Assembly (NCBI GenBank): GCA_028023455.1
Contig: JAQFVV010006294.1
Span: forward strand, 4,551,001 to 4,615,000
Direction: 5' to 3'
DNA from: Epiperipatus broadwayi
Taxonomy: Eukaryota > Onychophora > Udeonychophora > Euonychophora > Peripatidae
DNA length: 64,000 nucleotides
Shown here: piece by piece, positions 24,583 to 36,669 of the stretch
How the letters are laid out: every line of letters starts with the position of its first letter
How positions within the stretch are numbered: position 1 is the first letter of the stretch
Position numbers and translations under genes: made by a program
Notes under the pieces: model-generated
Told to the model about the DNA's origin: nothing
The model's input: only the letters and a program-made list of their open reading frames with translations
Databases searched by the model: none

Positions 24583-24653
24583 GTGTTGATGGCCTAGTAA
24601 TTAGCATAGCTGCCTTCCAAGCAGCTGGTCCGGGTTCACTTCCTGGTCAACGA
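24583..24653 (+). tRNA. tRNA-Gly(UCC)-like sequence, probably a pseudogene or SINE head
   Basis: The sequence folds as a tRNA. The acceptor stem GTGTTGA/TCAACGA has one mismatch and one wobble. The anticodon stem GCTGC/GCAGC has loop CTTCCAA (anticodon TCC at 24616-24618). The T stem is CCGGG/CCTGG. It closely resembles animal tRNA-Gly(UCC) in the segment TTAGCATAGCTGCCTTCCAA. However, the conserved D-loop GG is AA and the T loop reads TTCACTT (no A58), which argues against a functional gene. There is no T-run terminator right after. It may head a SINE running into the GC-richer sequence to about 24730. Confidence 0.6.
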
Positions 24654-24739
24654 TTTGACATATGAAAAAAATGGTGACTGGTTTTCTCTCCAAGCAAAGC
24701 ACTATACCATTTCTGAACAATACAATATGTTATGTAGTG

Positions 24740-26661
24740 ACATAGTTTAACTATTCATCACAAAAATATTAAGATGCTAGCGTGTTTGAATTACAATTTA
24801 TGACATGAAGCGTAATAGTATGTTTTGAATTTTTACTACTTGTCTTCAATACCTTATTGCGATTATTGAAATTTGCAAAACATTTGAAAACATTTTTGCA
24901 ATTCATGATCATGCATTAAAGTGCTTAATACTATGTCACATTTCATGAAATATTCATGATTTAGACTTGCTAGCAAATTAAAATATCTGTGGTGAATATC
25001 TAAACAATGTTACTAAATAACATGCTGATGATACTAAAGGCTGCTTGGGAGAAAAGTCACTCACTTTTTCACTGGGACACTTTACATAAGTCACTAAATG
25101 TATAAACAAAAATTATACCTCAGACACTTTTTAATGTACATCATATAAATCACTGCCATTTGATGAAACTGCCACAGTTTACAATGTTTTGTTTTTTTTT
25201 AAATATATATTTAAATAAAATTGTCACAGTTTTATAATGTATATTTGTAATGCTGTATGTATTGTTATTACTGATTTTAAAAAAAAAACTTTTTTTTAAA
25301 TTTAATGTTAATCTTAAAAAATAAAATGTAGGGGAAATTATACACAGTGTAATCATAATTGATGTAATTCATCTCTTGACTTCTAGAAAGCATTTTTATG
25401 TAAGATCCTTTAATTTTTGGCAAATTTAAAGATTTTCATATTTTCAATTCAAAATATTTTTATGTATACAATTGTTAATATTTAAAGTAACTGAAATATA
25501 TTTTTCAAATTGAAAAAAAAAAATAATAATAATTTCCTCTTTATTTTTGGAAAGGGGAGGGAATAAAATTGCAAAACTGCTTTATTCATTAAGAAAATGT
25601 TCATTAAAATTATTTTATGACAATAATTTGTGTTGTTTTTGTTTCTTTCTTTTTTTTTTTACTTATTAGCAAAATATTTATAAATTATCAAATTAATTTA
25701 TAAAATATTATATGTAAAAATTAGAAAAACTGAAACTAAGCAAATGTTGATTACTAAACATTAGTATTCAGATTCATAGTATATATACATTTCAACAAAT
25801 ATACTTTCCAAACAATTAATTATTTAAGTTCATCTAATTTATTAGTTATTATCAAATCATTTAAACTATAGTCATTTAAAAAAATAACAACACTATACTT
25901 CAAATGCTTTAGCAATAATATTAAATTGACTGAATTGAAACAATTTATTGTTTGGAATGTACACACATTTTAATAAGACAGTACATATTTTAATGTATTT
26001 TTAAATTATTATTTTATAAAGTCATTTTTACTTTCATAAATAATTAATAAAAGTTATTAGAAAAATACAAATCATTCCACAAAGGATATTTTGACTAAAC
26101 CAGTCTCATTCATGTGATATAGTACAATAAACATTAATATTTAAATATATGCTTTATAAGTGAAGATAGAAATTTAAATTAGTATATACATATATAGACC
26201 TCATTAAAGGTTCAATTAAAATTGTCACAAATCGAAATACAGAGTGCTAAATATGCATTACTAATAGAATGGCAAGCAATAGGCTAGACCAATCATAATG
26301 ATCCTGTTTATAACTGACTTGTTATTAGTATCGTGATGCTTTGATTATAAAACCTGCTTATGCTTATACATCAAGCATTCATATATATATATACAGAAAT
26401 CATTTTTATCATTAAAAAGAGAGAGAATTACCCAATATTAGAGAATAATTGATAAAAACTAGAATGCTATCTCTAATAATCTGATGCACTATTAAAGAGA
26501 ACATTGGTTTTATAAAAAAGAAATTGTAAATATGTATAAGTAATTCTATGTCCTATTAATTGTAAGACTATTGCAGGTTTTATTGCCTTCCTAAGTATGA
26601 TTTTATAATATAAAATGATATAACATTTAAACAATAAAATCCCTTAAAAAATATATATATT
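24740..26661. other. AT-rich intergenic stretch
   Basis: Nothing recognised apart from simple A/T and TA tracts. Confidence 0.4.
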
Positions 26662-26674
26662 GAAATAGTGATTA

Positions 26675-26728
26675 ACCAATAAACATCACATGACCACCAC
26701 CTCTTATGCTTGTGTATAACTGTTGTTA
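26675..26728 (-). mobile_element. 54-bp 5'-truncated retroposon copy with 13-bp target duplication
   Basis: On the minus strand this reads TAACAACAGTTATACACAAG, then CATAAGAGGTGGTGGTCATG, ending TGATGTTTATTGGT: the last 54 bases of the hairpin-forming family. Perfect direct repeats GAAATAGTGATTA flank it at 26662-26674 and 26729-26741. There is no poly(A) tail. Confidence 0.85.
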
Positions 26729-26741
26729 GAAATAGTGATTA

Positions 26742-27836
26742 CATAAAAAAATACCCCAAAAATAATTTTAGATTTAAAATTATAAGCCATGAAATTTAGA
26801 AGCAGATAGAAAAAAAAGGAGTAGCATACAATCTTAGAATGCAAGACAAGTATTGTTTTCCCATATAATAAGATTTTTATAATATATTCATATTTTATAA
26901 ATTTTCTTAACTTTTTTCTCATAAAAAACAATGAAAATTAAAAGTTTGTATATCCTAGTTCAGCAGGCACCAACCAATGATCCGTAAAAAAAAAATTGGT
27001 GGCTCACAGAAAAATCCGAATATTATTTGCATTTTTTATATTTTATTAATAATAAAATAAAAATGATATTCTAAGAAATCCTTATATTCTGAATGACAAT
27101 TTTCACTTTTATATTGCACTAAATTTATGAGAAGGGAAAACAAGAGAGCATAATAATACTGAAGTGGCATTTATAATATAAGTGCTCATACAAATGATTT
27201 CATAGTTATAAAAAGTTATTTTATTTGTTAATATAACAGTTGTCCAAAATATTTGCAATAGCTTTTACAATTTTTTGTATCAGTTTTTCGATGAAATTCA
27301 CAAAATACAATATTAGAAAGCTATGTCATGTAATATGACAATAGTTCAAGGATATTTATAACAGCTAGCATTGCCTCTAAGGTTTAGAGGGCCTGGGATA
27401 AAGGCCATTGTTATTGGAGACAGAGAATCTTATTTTTTTACTTTATTTATGACTTATGGTTTAAAATTCAATATAATTCACATTCCATAAACAGTTATGT
27501 TAAATTAAATAATCCCTAGATAACAAAACTACTTATTTAATGATTTTATTATTTCTCAATCATCATCACATTTAGAGATTAAATCTTACTTTAATGCTAA
27601 GAAATAACATTTTGTAGCCATTCTAAATTATTATTTTATATGAAACTTATGATATATTTGGTATATTACTTGGGGGGGGGGGCATTGTTTTTTTATATAT
27701 ATAAATCAAATTATAGATATCCATTTGCTATCAATTAAGTAAGGTTAACCTATATTGCTACATGTTACATTTATTTTAAAGAAAAAAAATTACTAGCTTA
27801 AGATAAATTGATATTTTAAATTTTTTATTTTATATA
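26742..27836. other. AT-rich intergenic stretch
   Basis: Includes a hAT-end-like string CAGCAGGCACCAACCAATGA near 26961 without a matching partner and a G homopolymer near 27672. No gene seen. Confidence 0.35.
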
Positions 27837-29110
27837 TTGTAACGATATATAAATATGTCGTTACATTAATTAAAATAAAAACTTAAAAGTTCGCAAATAA
27901 AAGGAAAAAACTAAACGCTAAAATTAAAACATTGTTAAACGTGTATACATTCGCACAGATGTTAAACTTTAAAATTATTTTTTTTTCATAAACAAAAAAA
28001 AAAAAAGTATTTGAACGTATTTTTTTTAATAAAAAGATACAAGATTGAAATATAAAAATATTTTAATAAAAAAATAACGTAAGTTAAAATAAAAACAGGT
28101 ATTAATTAATTCCTGTAATCTATAAATGGAAATGATTGTTTATTAATTATCTAAAAGCTGTTTAATTAAAAAGTCAGATGGAAAGTTAGATAAGAGAAGA
28201 AAGAGATTTTAGCTTGACAAATGGAAGCACTAAGCCTTGGCCCGGACCATAACGAAAAAACAGATTAGTGACGTTTTGTTCAGTGAATCCTTGTGGATGA
28301 TATAAAAAGAAAAAAATAGTGAGTTGAAGAGCTTTTCCAACTTGATTTTGGTGGGTCTGGCGACAAGACGCACTTGTCGTCCTCACTCACTTATTTAAAA
28401 ATGCAAAGACTGTGATACCAGGACAGAACCAGCAACTGCCACCTCCAAAACATCAGACCGGTCTTCCATGAAAGTCTGCGTGGGAATTGCCAACGGGAAC
28501 AGGGACTTCTCTACCGTAAGCAATAGAACTGAACAATTGTTAAAATCATAACCTTAATTAAGAACTTTAAAGATTGCTAAGTAAACTTAAATTTTATAAA
28601 AAGGAACTTTTCTCTGACTTATGTGTCAACTAAATTGATAATGTGATATTTTATATATGTGTGCGTTTGATAAAAAAAAAAAATCATTTCCATTTATTAT
28701 TTATTGTATTGATATTTATTGTTTAAATTTTAAATGAGGTAATTTCAAGTTGTTTATAGACGCTTGCATGGATTCGTTTGCGGTTAATTATATTTTGGTT
28801 TTCATATTTGATCAAAATATATAGACATTCGATAAATAATGATACCTTACGGTGAGTATCTAAAATGTATTTATTCGGATGTCTTTTAAGTTATTGGTGA
28901 CAACGCAAGTATCTTATGGTGAATACTATTGGGTTACTTATAAGTTTCCCTCTGCGATTGTCGGTATCAATAATTTTGTATTTTGATCGTTATGTTTATT
29001 TTGAAATGTTTTTGACCGTGGAATCTGTGTAATCGATCTATACCCAACATTTTTAAATAAATCTGTGCGAACGTATATAAATGTTAAAATTAAGTCGGGC
29101 GCGAATGGCT
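27837..29110. other. Mixed-composition repeat remnant with short palindromes
   Basis: Begins with TGTAACGA and TCGTTACA as inverted 8-mers (27837-27864). A motif near 27940-27965 containing ATTCGCACAGAT returns inverted near 29060-29085 (ATCTGTGCGAACGTATATA). GC content is visibly higher than around it between 28180 and 28520 and again at 29220-29370. Probably a decayed transposable element, type unresolved. Confidence 0.35.
28402..28516 (+). pseudogene. Possible Gypsy-type integrase zinc-finger remnant
   Basis: TGC...TGT codons give CKDCDT, then after a frame change QQLPPPKHQTGLP, resembling the end of the integrase HHCC domain followed by the proline-rich linker of Gypsy integrases. The two pieces lie in different frames, so the copy would be broken. 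A donor-like ACC|GTAAGC follows at 28517, but I see no host exon here. The match is short. Confidence 0.3.
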
Positions 29111-30778
29111 ATATAGTTTTGTAAAGTTGTATTAAGGGAGGGTAATCTTAGGTTATTCATTTCGTAGTTGAATTGGTTCAATGGATTGGATATATTTGTG
29201 TAATTAGTAGATGTAGTATGAGATCCGCTACGGCAGGATTATAGATATACGCCACACACCCTCTGTTTGCCTATGGATGGGTTTGTAAGTCGGCAGAAGA
29301 CCGCAGTCCATTCCTATGGAGTTTTTAGTTTATTGATCTACTTGCCCACAGATGTCACATTCCTGTTGGTGGAGAGTCAATGTCTTCTCTATTTCTACTT
29401 ATTGTTCAGATGTACATTCCTGACAATATAGTATTTTGTGTTGTCGTATCATGCTACATTGAATACATGAATGTATCAGATGGATTGGCGCCAGTTGATT
29501 GCGAAATTTGTTGCCTAAGGTTAAATCAGGGAAGAATATTTTCCTTTCAAATGCAGACCTATGTAGTCCATTCATACTCGACCTCTAAATAAAATATTAA
29601 ACATTATAGCAAGCTATTTTAAATGTAAAATTAAAAATTAAGATAAAAATCTAAATGTTAAACTTATTCCTCGGATTTAGAATGATTTTATATGTGCGTA
29701 AATAAATATTTTTCTGTGTTAATTTCTGGCAGTGGCTTTATATTTTATTCTTTTATATTTAAGATATAAAATTTATAGATTTTTATCTCGGCATCTCCGC
29801 TGAGCTAGTGAATGGGTAACGATCTAAATATGTAAATAAAGTGGAATCTAACAGCGGTATCTGCTACTTTATAAATTTTCAGGCCAAATCTAACCCCTTT
29901 TATTCTTTATATATATACAGCATATATACTTAAATCTCTGATCAAAATAATTTATATTTAAACACACATATATAAGATTTAGTATAATCAAACATTTAAC
30001 TAAATTAATTTGTCTCAAAATTTCCATCAGATTATAAATTACTCTATACCAAATATTTTTAAGTAATTTAGATAGTTTCTTTAGTTTAAATATATATATA
30101 TTACAGAACAATATAAATATATTAATAAATTTAATATATTAATAATATAGCATAACATAACAAATTATTCAAAAGTTGTTTAATTAAAAAAACAAAAGCC
30201 GCAATACTGACATTCCCAGTTCAAAACATCAAGAATTTTCTTCTGTCCTTTGATATTGTATTTCATTAAAAACAATTTTTATCCACAGTCATTCTTTGAA
30301 TCATATTCACATTAATAATATATCAAAATCCTTCCCAATCAGATGAGAAAATAAATAAATGAGCACAATTATAATAATAATTATCAGTTGTTTTAACTGA
30401 TAATAACTTTATTCTCTGAGTATTTTTGTTTTACATTGATCATGAATAGGTTTGAATACTGCAAAAATTCTTAACAATCATAATTTTTGTAATAATACAA
30501 ATATCAAGGTTCCATTATAGAAGTTGTTTTATGTATTGTGGGATTGTGTATTTATACTTTTTTTATATATTTTGTTTTCTCTTTTATTTGTTGTCTTTCC
30601 TATCATTTTTTACAGCTGCTTGCTAAGATTTAAAAACAAGTTTTCCTTCAAGTATTAAGGGAATTGTAACATTTCACTTAGTTTAAATATAAAATCAGTC
30701 TTCTGTTAAAATTAAAAATTTTATTTAAATTTATCTGACCATTCATTTCTTTTAAGTAATTTTATTTAAAAAATAAAG
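29111..30778. other. Intergenic sequence, no gene recognised
   Basis: Slightly GC-richer to about 29600 and at 29790-29890, then AT-rich. The 70-codon frame at 29380-29592 shows no domain. Confidence 0.35.
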
Positions 30779-32018
30779 GGTAATAGTTGTTTAGCCAATA
30801 CAAGCCACTCGATGGCGTTTATGTGAAAAAACACATAAATATATATTATCCGATTACATTTTTTTATATATCCAATTTCTGTTTTTATTTATATATATAT
30901 AAAAATACATGAATTAATTATTTTGGATTGTAAACAAACTAGTTTTTTTTATTTTATTTTGTTTTAACAACACACATTTATTTAAAACAAATTGTCCAAA
31001 TACAACACTGTCGTAACGTTACCGAGCCATCTTTTTTTATTTATCCCATTTCTGTTTTTTATTTATTTATCTGATTTTTGTTATATATATGCATCTATTA
31101 ATTAATTATTTTGGATTGTAAACAAACTATTTTTTTTTTGATTTTGTTTTAACAACACACATTTATTTCAAACAACTTGTCCAAATACAATACCACGAAG
31201 TGCATCAATGTGCAGGGAGGGAGGAGGATGGTCTAATTATTTTTGATTCTGAAAAAAAAATTTTTTTTTGCTTTTAAGAAATTTTTTTTTTATTGTCCGA
31301 TTTTTGATATTATTTTTATATCAAAAAACACTTGTATTAATGAATTATTTTTGATTGGAAAAAAAGTAGTATTTTTGACAACAACTTGTCAAAGATGGCA
31401 TCAAAAAGCACAGTGATAGGGTCTCGGGGAGGAGGAATATGTCAGCAAATAGTGCTGTAATGTGCAGGAGATTGTCCCCGATGTTTTTGCCAATCTGAAA
31501 GATCGGCCAAAAAATGCAGTAGTCTAAGCAAACAAACCTTACGAATTCCAAAAGGAGCTGCAACCACAGACATTTGATTTGTCTCGCAACTGTTCTTGTG
31601 CAAACATGACTTTTCCCATGAGTTATATGAAATCATGCTTGGGTATACCATTTTGAATTTGTTTTCACCTTCCAATCTGTAGAGAACCACAGCTCCAGAT
31701 TTATAATTATTAGTATGTAATACTATGTCAGGTAGGGTGTAATATCATTACTTGGGATGAAGATTTTTAAGATTTAGGGCCAGTTGAATTCCAGACACCC
31801 TCACATGATGCGGTAGTGATCTGTGAAGTGTGTGTATTTGCATAAATTGCTGAAAAGCACATAGCAGGGTGGGATGTCATATTAGGTAGCCTGAAATGGC
31901 TAATCTGAACAGAACTGTTCAATTAGATATAAGTTGGGCCACGTAAATGACATTTTTATGTGTTTTTGCACATAAACAATGCTATCAAGTAACTTGTATG
32001 GGCTAAACAACTAGTACC
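30779..32018. mobile_element. 1.24-kb element with about 60-bp terminal inverted repeats
   Basis: The left end GGTAATAGTTGTTTAGCCAA and the right end, inverted GGTACTAGTTGTTTAGCCCA, match with few changes. Similarity continues about 60 bases on each side through TACAAG, GTTTATGTG and AAACACATAAA. The interior holds a duplicated AT-rich block (30875-31185) and a GC-richer, apparently non-coding core (31380-31900). No transposase was recognised and no clear target duplication was found, so this is a non-autonomous DNA element of unknown superfamily. Confidence 0.75.
30875..31185. repeat. Imperfect tandem duplication inside the TIR element
   Basis: A block of about 135-150 bp carrying TTTTGGATTGTAAACAAACT and TTTTGTTTTAACAACACACA occurs at about 30875-31003 and 31037-31185. 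A weaker third copy follows at about 31280-31400 (TTTTTGATTGGAAAAAAAGT, ACAACTTGTC). They share TTGTCCAAATACAA at the end. Confidence 0.8.
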
Positions 32019-32116
32019 AAAAAATGTAAACAGTATATATATAAACTAAGATCTAGAAATTCAATATAAACCAGTTTTAAATCATGAAAATTTGTGACTA
32101 ATAAGATTTGTGTAAA

Positions 32117-32620
32117 CCACTAAGCATCACATGATCACTATTTCATACTAGCACATAATTGTTGACAAACAAGGCAAAACTCTCCATACAGTAGTGCCAC
32201 CCTGTGCTAAACAGAGTAATCAATGGATGCCAGAAGGCTTGTGCATAAAATCCCTATCTAATGCCTACTCATCCAATATCCCCAGACTAGTTTCTGGCTT
32301 GTGGCCATATGACTATATAAGCTATTGAGCTTAGATTGAAAATATTTTTTATGTTTTCAATTTCATTCTCATAGTTTTGTAGTTAAGTACAGATAAAAGG
32401 TGGTTGCTGGAGGGTTGCATTAGATCCTAAGATCTAGGTGCAGCGCTCTCAGATCCAAAGCTCCTCACTGACGATGGCCACAAGCCAGAAACTAGTCTGG
32501 GGATATTGGATGAGTAAGCATTAGATAGGGATTTTATGCACAAGCCTTCTGGCATCCATTGATTACTCTGTTTAGCACAGGGTGGCACTACTGTATGGAG
32601 AGAGTTTTGCCTTGTTTGTC
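32117..32620 (-). mobile_element. 504-bp hairpin-forming retroposon with 14-bp target duplication
   Basis: Bounded by perfect direct repeats AAGATTTGTGTAAA at 32103-32116 and 32621-32634. The arms 32163-32306 and 32476-32621 are inverted copies (each containing CAAAACTCTC, GGCTTGTGCATAAAATCCCT and AGACTAGTTTCTGGCTTGTG) around a 169-bp loop. The single-copy tail at the left (minus strand ...AATAGTGATCATGTGATGC) is the family 3' end. The 5' terminus coincides with the end of the hairpin arm. No ORF and no poly(A). The transcript could form a nearly 145-bp stem. Confidence 0.9.
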
Positions 32621-32634
32621 AAGATTTGTGTAAA

Positions 32635-33839
32635 TAAAATCTTCAATATTTATAAAAATACAGCCATTTTCAAAATTATTGTTTTTCAAAGAACTACATT
32701 TTTATAGTATTTCTCAATTCTGATTCGATTTCTGTCATAAATTTCCTATAAGTATAATATGTTTCACAAATGTCATTAAATCTATCACTTACTTCATTTT
32801 GCCATAATATTTTATATAAATACAATTTGTATATCTTACTTCAAATACTTTACAGCAAAACAACTTATTATATATACACACAGTCAGATGTTTCAATTAC
32901 CCCACAATATTTATCAGAGCTATGATTTAATGATAAATAAAATATAATTAAAATAAATTAATAAAACAGGATAAAAAATAAATAAAATATTCAACATTAA
33001 ATTGAAATCCATATAGATTATACATATGCATTCTTGTCTGTATATATGTTCATAAACAAACATTAATTTGTTAATTATAAATTAAAACAAAATCATAAGT
33101 ATTTTATCAATTTGAGGATTATAAAATTACAGTTTTATATTGATTTAATTTATAATTAACAATAATAATTAGGGTATATTAAAAATAAATAATGCATTTA
33201 AATTAATGATTGTGAACATATATAAATATAGGAATACACACATATTTGTATATTTTATGGTTCAATTTAATTTATTTGATTTTTATTCTATTTACTTTAT
33301 TTTAATTTTATTGTATTTTGTGTTATTTATTTTTCTCTATTATTTTATTGATTACATTAGTTTATATAATTTATTTTATTTATCATTACATCATAACTTT
33401 GAGAAAGGCTGCAGAACAGTTGAAATGTCAGATTGTGTATATATAATGATAAAAATTTTGTTATAAAGAATTTAAAGTAAGATATATAAATAATATGTAA
33501 ATATGATTTATCTGAAAATTAGTGGGATAAATCAAACAAAATGTTTGTATATTCCATAGATAAAATGTATTAGAATTGAACAGATAAATGATCCAAAACG
33601 AAGCTATGTGACTTATTTGAAATTGTAGATAATTTTGTCTTATAAATATATAAGCAATTTAAACACTTGTTAAATTATTTGTTTTCTAATTAAGTAGCAA
33701 ATCTATTTTTCATTCTATATTTCTGTTATCTTGTGTAAGCTTAAGCAATCCAATAGGAGCAAGAAAATAATGATTAATAAATCCCTATTCAATATTGACA
33801 TATTTATATCCCCAGATTAGTTTTTAAGAATTTCATCAA
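32635..33839. other. AT-rich stretch between retroposon copies
   Basis: No gene recognised. The F/Y/I/L-rich 86-codon frame at 33206-33466 has low complexity and no domain. Confidence 0.4.
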
Positions 33840-33852
33840 TGCTTTAGAGTAA

Positions 33853-33969
33853 AACAGGCAAAACTCACTATATGTATTGCCACTCATTGCAAGTTAGAGT
33901 AATCAATGGATGCCTGTTTTAATAACAGTTATAAGCAAGCATAAGAAATGGTGATCATGTGATGTTTAT
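33853..33969 (+). mobile_element. 117-bp retroposon copy with 13-bp target duplication
   Basis: Flanked by perfect TGCTTTAGAGTAA at 33840-33852 and 33970-33982. The 5' half (AACAGGCAAAACTCACTATA to GAGTAATCAATGGATGCC) is one hairpin arm, and it joins directly to the 3' tail (TGTTTTAATAACAGTTATAA to GATCATGTGATGTTTAT). The loop and second arm seen in the 500-bp copies are missing. More diverged family text (GCTTCTCACTGATGAAAGCT) lies just outside at about 34017-34036. Confidence 0.88.
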
Positions 33970-33982
33970 TGCTTTAGAGTAA

Positions 33983-35384
33983 CCAAAAATCAAAATATAC
34001 TAGATCCAAATCTAAAGCTTCTCACTGATGAAAGCTCTAAGCTAGAAATTAGCACTAGGCTGACATTTATTAAGCATTAGCATACTCAAGCTTATGCAAG
34101 GTGGCAGAATTGGAATATGAAAAATAGATTTGCTATTCAATTAATAATTATATGAAAGATAGAGAGCATACAATGTTAATTCACAAATGTCACAAACTTA
34201 TTTACATAAATTATTCTCAAGATTCTTTTTGAAATTTAGAGCATGTTAATGATACATATTTTGAAATTTTTAAACTAAGAAATAAATTAAAAGACATTTA
34301 TAAATTTATATGATTTTAAAGTAAAGATGTTAAAAACCAATTTGCTTAATCACAAGGAAACATTTATAAAATAACAAATCGAGCATTTTACAAAATAAGG
34401 GAGCTGGGAGATTAAATTGATTTTTAAATAAACTAATTTATAACTATTATTTTATGAATAAATAATTAATTACTAACCAAAAAATATGGTTTTTTTTTCT
34501 CTAATCTTATTATATACCACTGATGCAGAGAAATATCAAGATTATTATTTAGAAGTAACTTAAAAGATGTCAAAACAAATTTTCCAATACGTAAACACTT
34601 TTTAATACATTGTTGTGTTCAATCAAATCTTAATGTATATAATGTAAATTACCATCAACCCAAATCCCTGATTTTATGGGGGGGGGTTTGAATGTAAGAA
34701 TTTTTTTTAATTTAAAAATAGAACTTTTCTTTAATTATAAACTCAAACTATAAAAATAGGCAGCTTATTATATAGATTTATTAAGTTACAAATATTTACA
34801 TAATTTTGTGTGTGTGCACAAATTTATTGCAAAAGATTAAAGATGACCATTGAAACTATTCAAATGAATAATAGATATTTAGACTATAAGCTACTACAAT
34901 GATTTGAAAATTTTATGAAAATAAATAAATTCACTCAAATATATATTGTAATTACAATGGAAAATGATTAAAAATTAAATGTATTAACATAATTTAAATC
35001 TAGCTTTTTAAAGAATATTGTTTAAATTAATTTTAATAAATTAATAAAGCAAATATAAAATCATTACATATACTTACTTGATTACAAAAAAATTGGCCTA
35101 TCTAAGTGACAAAAATTCAATACATTAATCAAATTAGATGGTGCTTTGTAAAAGTGAACAATAAAAAAAATGCTTAAAAATATATATATTTGTTGTTTGA
35201 TATATTGCTTTAAAAATAGTAATTAAATGAAAAATTTTAATTTATTACCATAAAAGTTAGTCTCTTTTTTTTTTGTATATTGTTTCTTAAAGTGTTCTAA
35301 TGTAAAATTCATAGAAATTCGTTTTTTTTTTTTTTTTTGCTGATATTTGGAGTATAAAAATTTATCACTTACAGGCTTCTTGGT
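33983..35384. other. AT-rich stretch with a second degraded family fragment
   Basis: At 34000-34090 lies a degraded piece of the retroposon hairpin arm (AGATCCAAATCTAAAGCTTC). The remainder is AT-rich with a G homopolymer near 34678 and T runs near 35270 and 35322. Confidence 0.4.
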
Positions 35385-36027
35385 GGTTCTGTAGCATCAC
35401 CTGGTGGCTTGTCCAGTGGGTGAAAAAAGTAATTGCATTGTATCACTTATATCTGTCGATTCATCACATTGAAAGGGAAAACAAGAACATATATTAATAT
35501 CATTATATAACTGCTCTTTTACATTTCCACTCATTTTCTTAATTTATCACACCACAGTGTTTTCAGATGGTTGCAGATCTTGAATTGCAGCAATAATTTC
35601 ACTCTTGTTATGAAAATTGTTAAAAAGTGAATCTGACATTTCCAAAAAAGTTTCCTTTACAAATTCACTCTCAGAAAATGATTTACATTTTTTTTACTAA
35701 GAGATAGCTTACTTTGAATGATGCTGTAATTACTGCTTGTGACTTCAACATTGGCTTTTTAAAAACATTTTGTTGATTTTTTAATTGAGTTTTAAGATCC
35801 CTAACTTTACGTTTTCTCAATTCGGTATTTTGTGGATAATCTGTTTGATATGTGTTATGTAAAGCTAAAAAATGTCTCTCCAGATTACTCTTTTTAGCAA
35901 TGGCTATCGAGGTAAAGCATATTAAGCAACAACATTTATCATTCACCATTGTAAAAAAGTAATCAAGTTCCCATTTTTCATTGAAATTATAAGTTTTCAA
36001 TTTTTTTGGTTTACTATTCATGTTCAT
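35385..36027 (-). pseudogene. hAT transposase remnant (ZBED/GTF2IRD2-like group)
   Basis: The minus-strand reading from ATG at 36027 (MNMNSKPKKLKTYNFNEKWE) contains CCCLICF followed by SNLERHFLALH, a C2H2/BED-like zinc finger typical of this hAT subgroup. After about 105 codons the frame breaks near 35690. The match continues in another frame with SESEFVKETFLEMSDSLF (the family's EFxKecm segment) and IAAIQDLQ, and near 35440-35465 with CDESTDISDTMQL, the DEST-D motif around the first catalytic Asp of hAT transposases. It then stops at about 35385. The rest of the transposase (middle and C-terminal dimerisation region) is missing, so the protein is inactive. A hAT-like end at 37263 is consistent with this orientation. 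Confidence 0.8.
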
Positions 36028-36154
36028 GGATATACTAAAATGAAAAAAGAAATACTTATGACAATTTTATTTCCTCAAACTTAACTGATAAGAATTAAAT
36101 ATTCAAAATAAATAATAAATATTGAATTAAATATTTTCCAAGAAAATTAAAACT

Positions 36155-36669
36155 TGCAAAACTCTCCATTCACTGATGCCACTTAGTGCCAACCAGAGTA
36201 ATCAATGGCTGCCAGAAAGCTTGTGCATAAAATCTCTATCTAGTGCCTACTCATCCAATATCCCCAGACTAGTTTCTGGCTTGTGGCCTTCTTCAGTGAG
36301 GAGCTTTGGGGGTTGCATTAGATCCTAAAATCTAGGTACAGTGCTCTCAGATCCAAAACTCCTCACTGACAAAGGCCACAAGCCAGAAACTAGTCTGGGG
36401 ATATTGGATGAGTAGGCACTAGACAGAGCACTGCACGTAGATTTTAGGATCTAATGCAACCCTCCAAAGCTCCTCACTGATGAAGGTCATAAGCCAGAAA
36501 CTAGTCTGGGGATATTGGATGAGTAAGAACTAGATAGGGATTTTATTCACAAGCCTTCTGGCATCCATTGATTACTCTGGTTGGGACTGAGTGGCACTAC
36601 TGTATGGAGAATTTTGCCTCTTTTAATAATAGTAATGTGCTAGCATAAGAAATAGTGATCATGTAATGT
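36155..36669 (+). mobile_element. 515-bp doubly nested hairpin retroposon with 12-bp target duplication
   Basis: Flanked by perfect AAAATTAAAACT at 36143-36154 and 36670-36681. The outer arms, about 36157-36305 and 36468-36617, are inverted copies sharing GACTAGTTTCTGGCTTGTG and CAAAACTCTCC (AATTTTGCC on return). Inside, GGGTTGCATTAGATCCTAAA (from 36309) returns inverted at 36425-36462, making a second hairpin. A further direct copy of AGCCAGAAACTAGTCTGGGG lies between. The 3' tail ends GTGATCATGTAATGT. It is inserted between the hAT transposase start (36027) and the hAT end (37263), so it is younger than that transposon. Confidence 0.9.

Noticed and set aside
26961-27010. hAT-like end CAGCAGGCACCAACCAATGA
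   Set aside because: No inverted partner or 8-bp duplication could be found, so a transposon could not be supported.
31345-31690. Two overlapping minus-strand frames (72 and 82 codons) in the TIR element core
   Set aside because: No transposase motif and no similarity to a known domain; probably chance frames in the less AT-rich core.
33206-33466. 86-codon hydrophobic frame resembling a membrane protein
   Set aside because: F/Y/I/L-rich because of T-rich sequence; no start context, conserved motif or neighbours to support a gene.
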